Positions 34,156-44,363 of a DNA stretch of 64,000 nucleotides are shown piece by piece (the first letter of the stretch is position 1; each line of letters starts with the position of its first letter). Both the position numbers and the translations under genes were made by a program. The notes beneath the pieces are model-generated. The model saw only the letters and a program-made list of their open reading frames with translations, was not told the DNA's origin and did not search any database. Origin of the DNA: Candidatus Binatia bacterium (GTDB taxonomy: Bacteria; Desulfobacterota; Binatia; HRBIN30); contig CALAMI010000002.1 in assembly GCA_937925685.1 (NCBI GenBank), positions 227,803 to 291,802 of the forward strand, given 5' to 3'.

Positions 34156-36156
34156 ATGCAGAGAAACGTCGGCTGGCAGACGGCTTGGTGGTCGAGGCTC
34201 GGGGCAAGGCTCGGCTTGCTCTTGGCATTCTTTGGGGTGACCGGCTGTGGTTCGGATGGCGAGCCAGCCATGGCGGGCGGAACGGTGGTCATTCCAGGGC
34301 CTCCACCGTCTTGCAATCCCGTGGCCGCCGAGTTCGATTGCTTGTTACCGTTTCCCTCCAACCTGTTCACTGTAGAGGACCCAGCTCTACCTTCTGGGCG
34401 GCGGGTCGAGATTCCAGCTACGGCGCTGCCTCACGACATTCACGATCGGCCGTTCGATCCGTTCCGTGTGCACGTTGCCGACGGGTTCTCCATGGGAACA
34501 CAAATTCTTGCCCTGCTGGGAGATGCCATCGATACAGCGAACCTGGCGACTTACGACCCGCACGATCCCCAGCGCCTGTTGCGCTCGTTGGCCCAGGAAA
34601 GCCCGACCATCGTTTTGGATGCTGACACCGGCGAGCGTGTGTTTCACCTGGTCGATATCGACCCCCGTGCTGCCAGCGATGCTCGGCGAGCCATCGTACT
34701 GCGGCCGCTCGTACGGCTGAGGCCGCGTCACCGTTACATCGTGGCGTTGCGTGGGCTCCGGCACCCGCGCGGGCCGTTGTTGCCAGCGCCCTCCGGCTTT
34801 CGGCAAATTCGCGACCGAACGGTGTCGGATGCCGGCTTACGTGCTCTAGCCGACTACTACGAGCGAGCGATCTTTCCTGCGCTGACAGCAGCAGGCGTGG
34901 CCCGCAGCGACTTGCAGCTGGCCTGGGATTTTACCGTCGAATCCGAAGAGCACGTCACCGCTGACTTGCTCGCGATCCGCAACGATGCCTTGGATCGCTG
35001 GGCGACGAGCCCACCGAAGGTCACCATCACCCAAGTGGGCCCGTCGGAGCGCGACGAACTTTCCCGCCGCGTCGAAGGCACCGTTGAAGTACCTTTGTAT
35101 TTAGAGAGCGCCCGCCCCGGGGCGCGCATTCGTCGCGATGCGAGCGGCAAGCCCGTGGCCGGAGGCCCTGTGCGCGTCCCCTTCCTCGTCTTGGTTCCTC
35201 GTCGTGCTGAGGACAGCACCGAGCCCTTGCGGCTCCTGCAATTTGGTCATGGGTTTTTTGGCTCGGTGGCAGAAATGGAGTTCGGGTATCTTCCGCGGTT
35301 TCTCGAAGAGTACGGCTTTGTGGCGATCGGCACGGAGTGGTGGGGGATGTCCCAAGCTGACCTGACGACTGTGGCGGCGGATTTGTTGAACGACCCGAGC
35401 CTGACGATTCGTTTTACCGACCGTGTGCATCAGGCCATGGTCAATTTCTTGGCTCTGGCTCAAGCGCGAGAAGAAATCTTCCGCCTCGCGGAACTTCGTG
35501 GAAGTCGTGGCGCCCTGGCCGATGCGCATGAACTGTATTTCATTGGTTTGAGCCAGGGACACATTCTCGGTTCCACGTATCTGGCGCTTTCCCCCCATAT
35601 CGAACGTGCTGTCGTGGGTGTCGGCGGAGCAGACTTTAGCTTCATCATGTTCCGCTCGCGGGCCTTTGGCTTGTTCCTCGGGATCATTGAAGGCATGTTT
35701 TCCGACCCGTTGGACCAGCAAAAAATGACCGTGCTGTTGCAAACCATCTTCGACCGCGTCGATCCTCTAACCTACGCCCCCTATCTTGTGGGCGCTCCGC
35801 TCCCGCGCGCCCGCCCCAAGCGTATCTTGATGCAGATGGGTACGGCAGATGCGGAGGTACCGAACTTAGCCACGGAACTTCACGCGCGGGCAGCAGGGAT
35901 TCCTCTGGCGGTGCCCTCCGCCCACACTGTGCCGTTGTTGCCGACGGTACAGTTTCCCGTCGACGGCTCGGCGCTGGTAGTGTTTCGCTATTCTGTGGAG
36001 CCGTTTCCAGGAGTTTTGCCAATCCCGCCCACGGATCCCAACGAGGTGCACGAGGGGCAAAGAGAGTTGCCCGCCGCGCAGCGTCAGGTCGATGCCTTCT
36101 TTCGCCCCGGCGGAAGGATCGAGAATTTCTGCGTCGGCCCCTGCGATCCGGAGTGA
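34156..36156 (+). CDS. Lipoprotein alpha/beta-hydrolase, lipase-N-terminal type
   Basis: A 666-residue protein. The signal LGLLLAFFGVTGCGSDG has a good lipobox with Cys at about residue 28. The mature N-terminus (CNPVAAEFDCLLPFPSNLF then TVEDPALPSGRRVEIP) resembles the bacterial virulence-factor lipase N-terminal domain. The hydrolase part has GHGFFGS, the nucleophile elbow GLSQGHILGS and a late MGTADAEVPN. It is distantly related to the dockerin-tagged hydrolase at 8086-10272, which shares the same opening and a GISQG elbow. It ends CVGPCDPE, a cysteine pair possibly left from a lost dockerin-like tail. It overlaps the photolyase by one base. Confidence 0.82.
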   Translation: MQRNVGWQTAWWSRLGARLGLLLAFFGVTGCGSDGEPAMAGGTVVIPGPPPSCNPVAAEFDCLLPFPSNLFTVEDPALPSGRRVEIPATALPHDIHDRPFDPFRVHVADGFSMGTQILALLGDAIDTANLATYDPHDPQRLLRSLAQESPTIVLDADTGERVFHLVDIDPRAASDARRAIVLRPLVRLRPRHRYIVALRGLRHPRGPLLPAPSGFRQIRDRTVSDAGLRALADYYERAIFPALTAAGVARSDLQLAWDFTVESEEHVTADLLAIRNDALDRWATSPPKVTITQVGPSERDELSRRVEGTVEVPLYLESARPGARIRRDASGKPVAGGPVRVPFLVLVPRRAEDSTEPLRLLQFGHGFFGSVAEMEFGYLPRFLEEYGFVAIGTEWWGMSQADLTTVAADLLNDPSLTIRFTDRVHQAMVNFLALAQAREEIFRLAELRGSRGALADAHELYFIGLSQGHILGSTYLALSPHIERAVVGVGGADFSFIMFRSRAFGLFLGIIEGMFSDPLDQQKMTVLLQTIFDRVDPLTYAPYLVGAPLPRARPKRILMQMGTADAEVPNLATELHARAAGIPLAVPSAHTVPLLPTVQFPVDGSALVVFRYSVEPFPGVLPIPPTDPNEVHEGQRELPAAQRQVDAFFRPGGRIENFCVGPCDPE

Positions 36157-37604
36157 TGCCCACCACGATCGTCTGGTTCCATAACGACCTGAGGGCTCAC
36201 GACAACGAGGCTCTTTCCGCTGCGTGTGCGCGGGGGGCGGTGGTTGGGCTGTATGTGTGGTGCCCCGACGAGCTCGGTGGGCGCGCTCCGGGGGCAGCGT
36301 TTCGCTGGTGGTTGCATCATGCCCTTTTGGGCTTGCGCTCTGCGCTCGAGCATTGTCGCGTTCCATTGGTGTTGCGCCGTGCCCCGCGAGCGGCACCCGT
36401 TTTGGAACAGCTACTTGCTGCGACCAAGGCCGACGCCGTGTTTTGGAACAAGCGGTACGACCCTGTGGTAAAGGAGCGGGACCAGCGCTTGGCGGAAGAA
36501 CTTCGCCGGCGTGGTATCTGGGTGGAGGAGTACCCGGGGTTTCTCGTGCACGAGCCCAACGCCGTCACCACAGCCGGTGGCGAGGCCTATCGCGTGTTCA
36601 CGCCCTTTTGGCGTCGCCTCTCCACTTCGATCCCTCCCGCGGCCCGCCCACGGCCGCAAGCCGCGACGTTACCGGCGCACGTTCTCCCAAGCGACGATAT
36701 CAGCGCGTGGCGATTGTTACCGCGGATTCCGTGGGATCGGGGATTTTATTCCACTTGGGAGCCCACCGAGGAGGGTGCCCTGCGGGTCCTGGATGCGTTC
36801 TTGCGCACGGGGCTCGAAGCCTACGCCCGCAAACGTGACGTTCTTGGAGAGGAGGGTACATCGCGCTTGTCTCCCTACCTCGCTCATGGGCAGCTTTCCG
36901 TGCGGCAAGTGTGGCATCGGGTCCAACAGAGCGAGGCGAGCAGCGCCGCGAAACAAACTTTCCTGCGGCAGCTCGCTTGGCGAGAGTTCGCCTACCACGT
37001 GCTTGTTGAGCAGCCCTCGCTGCACGAGAGATCGCTCAAGTTGGAATTCGAGAGTTTTCCCTGGAAAGAGTTGCCCCTGGAGACTTTGCAGCGCTGGCAG
37101 CGGGGAGAGACGGGAATTCCGGTGATTGACGCTGGCATGCGACAGCTCTGGGCGACAGGTTGGATGCATAACCGGGCGCGAATGATCGTCGCTTCTTGGC
37201 TGACGAAAAACCTCCAGGGCCACTGGTGCCTCGGCGAGCGTTGGTTTTGGGACACCCTTGTCGATGCCGACCCGGCGAACAACCCCTTTGGCTGGCAGTG
37301 GGTTGCCGGCTGCGGAGCCGATGCGGCACCGTACTGGCGCGTGTTTCAGCCGGTGCGACAGGGGGTCACATTCGATGCCGATGGCCGCTATGTGCGGCAA
37401 TGGGTACCGGAACTGGCCACTTTGCCCGATGAGTTCCTGCACCGCCCATGGATGGCGCCGAAGGCGGTTTTGGATCGCGCAGGAGTGGTTCTCGGGAAAA
37501 CCTACCCCTTGCCGATGGTCGACCCGGACGAGAGCCGCAAGAGCGCCCTGGCTGTGTTTCAGGTTTGGCGCAACGCGCGTGCGCCCAGTTCGCCAATCGG
37601 CTGA
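36156..37604 (+). CDS. phrB: Deoxyribodipyrimidine photolyase
   Basis: Light-driven repair of cyclobutane pyrimidine dimers. The 482-residue protein has an N-terminal antenna domain (TIVWFHNDLRAHDNEAL). It has the FAD-binding helical domain with GEEGTSRLSPYLAHGQLS, RQLAWREFAYHVL, TGIPVIDAGMRQLWATGWMH and NRARMIVASWLTKNL. The family-typical DADPANNPFGWQWVAGCGADAAPYWRVF segment, which holds the Trp electron-transfer residues, is also present. Motifs fit CPD class I. The ATG forms a TGATG overlap with the upstream lipoprotein gene. Confidence 0.95.
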   Translation: MPTTIVWFHNDLRAHDNEALSAACARGAVVGLYVWCPDELGGRAPGAAFRWWLHHALLGLRSALEHCRVPLVLRRAPRAAPVLEQLLAATKADAVFWNKRYDPVVKERDQRLAEELRRRGIWVEEYPGFLVHEPNAVTTAGGEAYRVFTPFWRRLSTSIPPAARPRPQAATLPAHVLPSDDISAWRLLPRIPWDRGFYSTWEPTEEGALRVLDAFLRTGLEAYARKRDVLGEEGTSRLSPYLAHGQLSVRQVWHRVQQSEASSAAKQTFLRQLAWREFAYHVLVEQPSLHERSLKLEFESFPWKELPLETLQRWQRGETGIPVIDAGMRQLWATGWMHNRARMIVASWLTKNLQGHWCLGERWFWDTLVDADPANNPFGWQWVAGCGADAAPYWRVFQPVRQGVTFDADGRYVRQWVPELATLPDEFLHRPWMAPKAVLDRAGVVLGKTYPLPMVDPDESRKSALAVFQVWRNARAPSSPIG

Positions 37605-37628
37605 AGCGCTTTCCGCTGGAGAGGTGAA

Positions 37629-37701
37629 AGCTGGCGGGGAGAGTCGAACTCCCGACCTACTGATTACGAATCAGTTGCTCTGCCGACTGAGCTACGCCAG
37701 C
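37629..37701 (-). tRNA. tRNA-Thr (CGT)
   Basis: Cloverleaf on the minus strand: acceptor stem GCTGGCG/CGCCAGC, D arm GCTC...GAGC, anticodon stem ACTGA/TCAGT with loop TTCGTAA giving anticodon CGT (codon ACG), and T arm GGGAG-TTCGACT-CTCCC. The discriminator is T and CCA is not encoded. It lies just after the convergent photolyase gene. Confidence 0.96.
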
Positions 37702-37816
37702 ACGTGCCGAACGTTGTAGGCCGTTCCTGCTAGTGAATTTGCGCGGTCGTGTCTAGTCGCCCGAGCTACTGGTTCTTTCCGGGGAGCCGGCGAGAATCGT
37801 CATCGGCTCCGAATGG

Positions 37817-38266
37817 TCAGGAATCCCGTCTTGCCCCCTCACGGCCGCTGGCAAGACGGAATTCGGGCAAGTAGATGTCCTCCCCCACGGCAGCGAAGGC
37901 TACCTCGACGGCTGCACCAATTTCGATGGCCTGTGGCTCCACGTCGACTAGTCGGCTGAGGATTTTCGGACCCTCCACGAGACGCACGAGCACGACCGCA
38001 TAGGGAACTTCGTCCGCGAACGCCGGGTGATACACCTGGTGCATGACCACGTAGCTCCAGATCTCGCCGCGCCCGCTCGCTTCTTGCCAGCGAAAAGTGC
38101 GCCCTAGGCATTGGGGACAAACCGGCCTTGGCGGGAAGCGAAACTCGCCACACTGCTGGCAGCACGGTAAGCTCAGCACGCCACGGGCCGCCGCCTGGTA
38201 AAACGGCGCCCACTCGGGGGTTTGCGGCGGCAGCGGTTTTGCCACCACTGGCTGGCTCATGGTCAA
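37817..38266 (-). CDS. DUF35 OB-fold protein with rubredoxin-like zinc ribbon
   Basis: A 149-residue protein with the two-CxxC zinc ribbon CCQQCGEFRFPPRPVCPQC, followed by an OB-fold domain (GEIWSYVVMHQVYHPAF, VPYAVVLVRLVEGPKILS). This family binds acyl-CoA and usually pairs with a thiolase-like protein. Here it is coupled by an ATGA overlap to the thiolase gene immediately upstream. In characterised cases such pairs act in ketoacyl-CoA or steroid side-chain retro-aldol chemistry; the substrate here is unknown. Confidence 0.9.
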   Translation of the reverse strand: MTMSQPVVAKPLPPQTPEWAPFYQAAARGVLSLPCCQQCGEFRFPPRPVCPQCLGRTFRWQEASGRGEIWSYVVMHQVYHPAFADEVPYAVVLVRLVEGPKILSRLVDVEPQAIEIGAAVEVAFAAVGEDIYLPEFRLASGREGARRDS

Positions 38267-39444
38267 AGCTCCGCACTGAGAATGGTGGTGGAGTGCGTCG
38301 ACAGCACCCCTCCGTTGCCGCTGACCAGCGCGACCTTAGCGTCGGGAACCTGTCGTCTTCCCCCTTGGCCGCGCAACTGGATGACGGCTTCAGAAAGCGG
38401 CGTCATCCCCCACATATAAAAGGAAGAGAGCTGCCCGCCACCGGTGTTCACCGGTAATCGCCCTCCCGGGGCAGTTTCTCCGGCAGCCACGAAAGGACCA
38501 GCCTCGCCTTTGCCGACTAAGCCGTAGTCCTCGAGCGAAATGATCACCGTGAAAGTGTAACAGTCGTAAAGCTCAGCCACGTCGATCTCGGCGAGTGAAA
38601 CACCGGCCATCGCGAGAGCTTGGCGGGCTGCTAACGGAGCACCGGTGGCCAAGGTGTCGAGGGGATCGCCACCAGGATGGCCTTGACCGAATCCCAGCAC
38701 GTACACCGGTGGCTGCTGAGTGTCACGTGCCCGTTCGGCGCTCGTCACGACCACCGCGAGCCCGCCATTGGACACCAAGCAGCAATCGTAGAGGTGGAAG
38801 GGTTCCACCACCCAGCGAGAGGCATGATACTCCTCGAGAGTCAGCGGCCGCTCGTAGTACTGCGCCAAGGGATTGCGGTTGGCCCACTGCCGTTGCGCGA
38901 CCGCTACGCCACCGAGGTGATCTTGAGTGAGTCCGTACACGTGCATGTACCGCCGCGCGATCATCGCATATTGGGCCGGAATGCCGAAGAACCCGTAGGC
39001 TGCTTCGAACCCACGAGCGAAGGCGTATGTGCCGGCTGAGCCAGAGGCGGCTGCGCGGTCGGTGGAGCCGTGGGTCCGCGGCGGTTTCAATGGGGCATCG
39101 GAAAACACACAAACGACGACGGAGCACCGGCCGCTGGCAATGGCCTCGGTGGCGTGGGCTATCATGGCCCCGGCAGTGGCTCCCCCGAGATTCATGGTTG
39201 CGGACAGGGTCAAATTGCGCAGCCCCAACGCTTGTTGCAATTGAAACGAGCCCATACTGGCTTCTCCCCAACTCAAGCCGGGATTGAGAAGAAGGCCGTC
39301 AACGTCCCTCCGACTGAGCCCAGCATCGGCCAAGGCCAGCTCTACCGCCTCCACGGCAAAGCCGACGTGGTTGGTATGGAAGACTTTTCCCTGGGCAGTG
39401 ATGCCTAAGCCGACGATGGCTGCTTTTCCCCGTAGTGGGTGCAT
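38263..39444 (-). CDS. Thiolase-family protein (SCP-x/lipid-transfer type)
   Basis: A 393-residue thiolase-fold protein starting MHPLRGKAAIVGLGITAQGK. It has ALADAGLSRRDVDGLLLNPG, a segment with ATMNLGGATAGAMIAHATEAI where a canonical thiolase has the nucleophilic Cys, PFHLYDCCLVSNGGLAVVV, DVAELYDCYTFTVIISLEDYG and the terminal NTGGGQLSS. The normal reactive Cys appears to be missing, as in SCP-x-like/aldolase partners of DUF35 proteins. The longer frame is extended through a repeat-rich leader, so ATG 39444 is chosen. Confidence 0.88.
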   Translation of the reverse strand: MHPLRGKAAIVGLGITAQGKVFHTNHVGFAVEAVELALADAGLSRRDVDGLLLNPGLSWGEASMGSFQLQQALGLRNLTLSATMNLGGATAGAMIAHATEAIASGRCSVVVCVFSDAPLKPPRTHGSTDRAAASGSAGTYAFARGFEAAYGFFGIPAQYAMIARRYMHVYGLTQDHLGGVAVAQRQWANRNPLAQYYERPLTLEEYHASRWVVEPFHLYDCCLVSNGGLAVVVTSAERARDTQQPPVYVLGFGQGHPGGDPLDTLATGAPLAARQALAMAGVSLAEIDVAELYDCYTFTVIISLEDYGLVGKGEAGPFVAAGETAPGGRLPVNTGGGQLSSFYMWGMTPLSEAVIQLRGQGGRRQVPDAKVALVSGNGGVLSTHSTTILSAEL

Positions 39445-39920
39445 GGCAGACGTGAAGCCTGCCACCGTGGCTCGCTTCAGGAAAGAGGGTGGCAGCACCG
39501 TTTCACCCGACGAGCCATGCGCCCCTAGGGTGGGCTCCCCCGTCCTCTTGCGAGAGGGAGTAGGGGTGAGGGCGACGCATGGGCCCCCACGGGTCATGTT
39601 GGGGGAGCAGCGGGCGCGCATGCCGAGGCGAAGGACAGTGCGGCGTTTCTTGCGCCGCTGCCCGCCGTTGCGTGCGGCACATCTTTGGGCCCCCGCCCCT
39701 CGGGCCAACCCTCGGAGTTGGGCATCGGCGGCGGCCGAGATCGTCGAAATCCAAATTTTCCCCGAGCTCCGCGCCCGGGCGATGGGCCGCCTGCAGGTTT
39801 CTATTGTGCAGAGTTACAAAAGGCAAAAATCGGTCTTGTCGGTTCACCCGACTTGTGGTGTGAAGGACGCAAACGAAGAGAAGCGGACGGGAAGGACGCT
39901 ACACGAGGAGGAGCGGAGGG
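39445..39920. other. Divergent intergenic region with C-rich repeat remnants
   Basis: A 476-bp gap between the thiolase and the hydrolase gene. Around 39537-39580 lies the inverse of the C-rich element seen near 3056 (on the minus strand: gccctcacccctactccc). A short 'gcgcccctag' fragment of the GGGCGCAC family lies near 39520. The rest contains only shadow frames. The plus-strand gene has a good ribosome site (GGAGGG) at its start. Confidence 0.5.
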
Positions 39921-40727
39921 ATGCCCCACGTAGACGTCAGCGGAGGAATTCGCCTTTATTACGAACTGTACGACTTTACACCGCCGTGGAAGGCAGGGCC
40001 GTCACCAGTCGTTTTTTTGCACGGACTTGGTGGCGACCGGCGGATGTGGCTCTTTCAGGTCCCCGCATTTAGCGGCAGCTACCCTACGGTGCTCGTGGAT
40101 TTGCGTGGGCATGGCTTATCGTCGGCTGCGAGCGAGGACTTCACGATGGAAGACATGGCCCGTGACGTCATTCGACTGACCCGCCACCTGGGGATCGAAC
40201 GGGCACACTTCGTGGGGCTTTCGATGGGCGGGCTTGTGGCCCAGCAGGTGGCTTTTGATTTTCCCCTGGTGGTTGCGTCGTTAGTGTTGGCCGACACCTT
40301 CGGGAAGTTGCCCGAGGCAGCTCGCGAAATGGCACGAGCGGCCTTCGAACGTATGCAGCAACAATCGATGGCAGAAATTGCCCGCGAGCGAATCACAACC
40401 GCACTTTCCGATGCGGTCGATTTCGCCACGCGGGAGTATTTGATCGAGCAGGTGGCGAAGAACGATCGTACCGCGTACCTTCGTGCGGCGCGAGCGACGT
40501 TTCAGTTCGACCCTGGGGATCGGCTCGGGCTGGTGCGTTGCCCGACGTTGGTCCTCGTCGGTCGGGAAGATCGGGTAGTTCCGGTGCCCGTGGCAGAAAT
40601 GTTGGCCGAGAGCATCCCCGGGGCAAAACTCACGGTGATCGAGCGGGCTGGTCACATCTCCAACGTGGAAAATCCAGCGGCGTTCAACGACGCGGTGCTG
40701 GGTTTTCTTGGGCGCCGGCAGGGATAA
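39921..40727 (+). CDS. Alpha/beta-hydrolase (3-oxoadipate enol-lactonase-like)
   Basis: A 268-residue cytosolic protein of the alpha/beta-hydrolase fold. It has VVFLHGLGGDRRMW (oxyanion HG), VDLRGHGLSS, the nucleophile elbow VGLSMGGLVAQQVA, the catalytic Asp region VLVGREDRVVPV and His in ERAGHISNVENP. The sequence order fits the PcaD/BioH-like group, but the substrate cannot be inferred. A strong GGAGGG precedes the ATG by a few bases. It is divergent from the thiolase/DUF35 pair and could act with it. Confidence 0.9.
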   Translation: MPHVDVSGGIRLYYELYDFTPPWKAGPSPVVFLHGLGGDRRMWLFQVPAFSGSYPTVLVDLRGHGLSSAASEDFTMEDMARDVIRLTRHLGIERAHFVGLSMGGLVAQQVAFDFPLVVASLVLADTFGKLPEAAREMARAAFERMQQQSMAEIARERITTALSDAVDFATREYLIEQVAKNDRTAYLRAARATFQFDPGDRLGLVRCPTLVLVGREDRVVPVPVAEMLAESIPGAKLTVIERAGHISNVENPAAFNDAVLGFLGRRQG

Positions 40728-41077
40728 GCGGCTGGCGTCACGACCGAAATGCGAAGAACCTGCCGCGAGTTTTTTGCGGAACCGGGGCGGCTCGAGCGCA
40801 GGGTGCGCTGGCATTGCCAATACTCTTGGGTAGATTTCCGTTAGGTTAGCCTATCCGCTGGCGGCTGGATCGCCTGGCCGCACCTCTGCGCTTTCCAGGG
40901 AGAAGGCAGCTCTCGGCCGAGGCACGCCCGGGGGCGGCTTTCCCAAAGCAAGGTAGTGGTCGCTCCGCTTGGTTTCCTTGGGCCTCAACGGCGCGAGGGC
41001 GGGCGCCGATCGAGTGCGCGCGGGTGGCGTCGCTGGTCGGCAAACCATGGGCGGCTCTTGGGCCACCTATGCCCAGC
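40728..41077. other. Intergenic, no gene supported
   Basis: 350 bp between the convergent ends of two hydrolase genes. The short frames on both strands have no start signals or domains, and no strong terminator hairpin was found. Confidence 0.5.
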
Positions 41078-42010
41078 TTAGCGCTGCTGGCCCACCACTT
41101 CGTGACCCTGGTCGTGCAGCTCGGCGAGGCGCGCAGCGAACTCGGCGGTGGCGCCGAAGAAGACCCAGCGAACAAAGGCAAGGATTGCTTGCTGGGTTGC
41201 GTGTCGTGCCGGGATGGGTGGTTCGAGTTGGCTTTCGACTAGATCGCTGTGCCCGGCGCCCCTTACTCCAACGAAGAACTTTGGTGGGCTCAAGAGTTGG
41301 TAGAGGTCGCGCCCGTTTTCGATTGCCACCACCGGGTCGGCATCGCCGTGCACCACGAGCGTGGGAATGCTGCGCGGTTCGGGCGAATCCGCGCCGAAGA
41401 CGTTTGCCAGCAAGGGTGGTGGTGCCACGAAAATGGCTGCGGCGATCCGCGGGTCGATACAGCAAGCTTTGCGCGTAAGCCCGATCACTGTCACCGCCCC
41501 CAGCGAGTGGCCAAGAACGGCTACCTTGCGCGGATCGAAGTTGAGATAAAGGGGGTGCTCGGCACGATCGCGTGCGGCTAGCAGAGTTTCGAGCAAAAAG
41601 CTTATGTCGCCTGGCTGGTTGCGGACATCGCGCAGCGCCGTTTCGTGCCCGCCAGGGGCGTTTTCGTTCGTGAGAGGAAATGCGGGGGCAACAATCGTCA
41701 GCCCGGCAGCGCAAAGTGTTCGGGCCAGAGCATCGAATTTTTCCGGCAAGCCTCCGAACCCGTGAGCGAGCACTAGAAGAGAACGCTCGCTCGGGGGTGG
41801 CACTGCGGAGGCGGGCAGCCAGGCCAGAAAGCGAATGCGCCTTTCGGGCGTACCCGGGAAAGTGTTGTTCGGCGGAGTTCTGCGTGTGGGATCGACGACG
41901 AGAAACTCTCGGCGCTGCACGCTGACCATCGCCTCGCCGTCATCGCCGCATCCCCCGACGCCAAAGACGAGGTAAAGGCTCCAAGCCACCATCAAAGGCG
42001 GGAAACGCAT
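41078..42010 (-). CDS. Lipoprotein alpha/beta-hydrolase (PAF-acetylhydrolase-like)
   Basis: A 310-residue protein with lipoprotein signal MVAWSLYLVFGVGGCGDDG. The mature part has LAHGFGGLPEKFD, a GHSLGA nucleophile elbow (KVAVLGHSLGAVTVIGL), Asp in VVHGDADPVV and His in RGAGHSDLVE. It is paralogous in layout to the exported hydrolase at 32897-33994 (HG, NQPGDISFLLETLL versus NRPADIIAVLDRLL, then GHSxG), but lacks the calcium loop. Start at 42010 chosen to give the lipobox. Probably a cell-envelope esterase. Confidence 0.82.
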   Translation of the reverse strand: MRFPPLMVAWSLYLVFGVGGCGDDGEAMVSVQRREFLVVDPTRRTPPNNTFPGTPERRIRFLAWLPASAVPPPSERSLLVLAHGFGGLPEKFDALARTLCAAGLTIVAPAFPLTNENAPGGHETALRDVRNQPGDISFLLETLLAARDRAEHPLYLNFDPRKVAVLGHSLGAVTVIGLTRKACCIDPRIAAAIFVAPPPLLANVFGADSPEPRSIPTLVVHGDADPVVAIENGRDLYQLLSPPKFFVGVRGAGHSDLVESQLEPPIPARHATQQAILAFVRWVFFGATAEFAARLAELHDQGHEVVGQQR

Positions 42011-42172
42011 GACTCGTTGCACGGAACCGTAGACTACCCTAAGTGAGCACGCCCATACTACCCTTGCCGCCACTTTCTCCCGAAGGGGAAGGGGGTAGTA
42101 CTGGTGGCGTGGGTGACAACGGCGGAGTGCGGGAGTGTGATGGAGTGTGGGAGATGCGCCCGCCTTCGAAGT

Positions 42173-42191
42173 GCGGCAGCCATGCTGCCGC
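42173..42191. repeat. GCG-NNAGC-CAT-GCTNN-CGC hairpin repeat, copy 1
   Basis: GCGGCAGC-CAT-GCTGCCGC: 8-bp stem and 3-nt loop, preceded by AGT. The same architecture with different stem bases occurs at 62857-62875 (GCGAAAGC-CAT-GCTTTCGC). The paired substitutions (GGC/GCC to GAA/TTC) keep the stem intact. Confidence 0.65.
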
Positions 42192-42307
42192 GGCGTGCGG
42201 AACGCCCGCGGGGGAAAGGCCGGGCGGGGTTGCCACCGTATCGGCGACGCGATGCGCGGGGATGGCGGTGACGACGGCGCGGGGACGATGGTGCCGATGG
42301 CAACGAA

Positions 42308-42327
42308 GGGCGCACTGCCGTGCGCCC
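42308..42327 (-). repeat. GGGCGCAC hairpin repeat, copy B
   Basis: GGGCGCAC-TGCC-GTGCGCCC on the plus strand; read on the minus strand it matches copy A including the downstream CGTTGCCATCGG flank. Confidence 0.75.
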
Positions 42328-42364
42328 GTACGGTGTGCGGGTACGTTGGTGGTGGTGGGAACGA

Positions 42365-42384
42365 GGGCGCATTGCCATGCGCCC
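42365..42384 (-). repeat. GGGCGCAC hairpin repeat, copy C (compensated stem)
   Basis: GGGCGCAT-TGCC-ATGCGCCC: the closing C-G pair of copies A and B is replaced by T-A, so both arms changed together. On the minus strand it is preceded by GTAG as in copy A. A partial further copy (cgtgcgcccctac) follows at about 42398. Confidence 0.72.
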
Positions 42385-42515
42385 CTACGACTACGACCGT
42401 GCGCCCCTACGCGCCCGTGGGATAGCGTCGACGTTCTCGCAGTGAGACGCTTTCCAGTGACATGAAAGTGTCCATGGGGCAGGAGCTGCAGTGCCATTTT
42501 TCGTCACTTTAGACT

Positions 42516-42531
42516 CGGCACGCTCCCTGCT
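42516..42531 (+). promoter_or_regulatory. Candidate sigma-54 promoter upstream of pilB
   Basis: CGGCACGCTCCCTGCT matches TGGCACG-N4-TTGCW at the GG and GC dinucleotides with correct spacing; mismatches are the leading T (C here) and TTGC (CTGC here). It lies about 120 bp before the pilB start. The same cluster encodes a sigma-54 activator, which makes sigma-54 control plausible. Confidence 0.4.
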
Positions 42532-42651
42532 GTCGCCAGTAGCGCTGCACAACTCGAGAAAGGAACGTGTGGCTGTGCCAGAGATTTGGAGAGCGATCCA
42601 GCTTGTTTGGGTGCCGGAATTTGTTCATCTACTGGTTTCCGGGGCAGGTTT

Positions 42652-44346
<1,695 letters not shown>

Positions 44347-44363
44347 CCTGGAGACGACGACCG

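Larger units (their letters stand above)
42011..42651. other. Intergenic region with hairpin repeats and pilB leader
   Basis: A 641-bp divergent region upstream of pilB. It holds an element near 42060-42110 with tctcccgaaggggaag, a GCGGCAGC hairpin (42173-42191), two inverted copies of the GGGCGCAC hairpin (42308-42327 and 42365-42384) and a partial third copy near 42393. A sigma-54-like promoter candidate lies at 42516-42531. No gene is supported. Confidence 0.6.
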
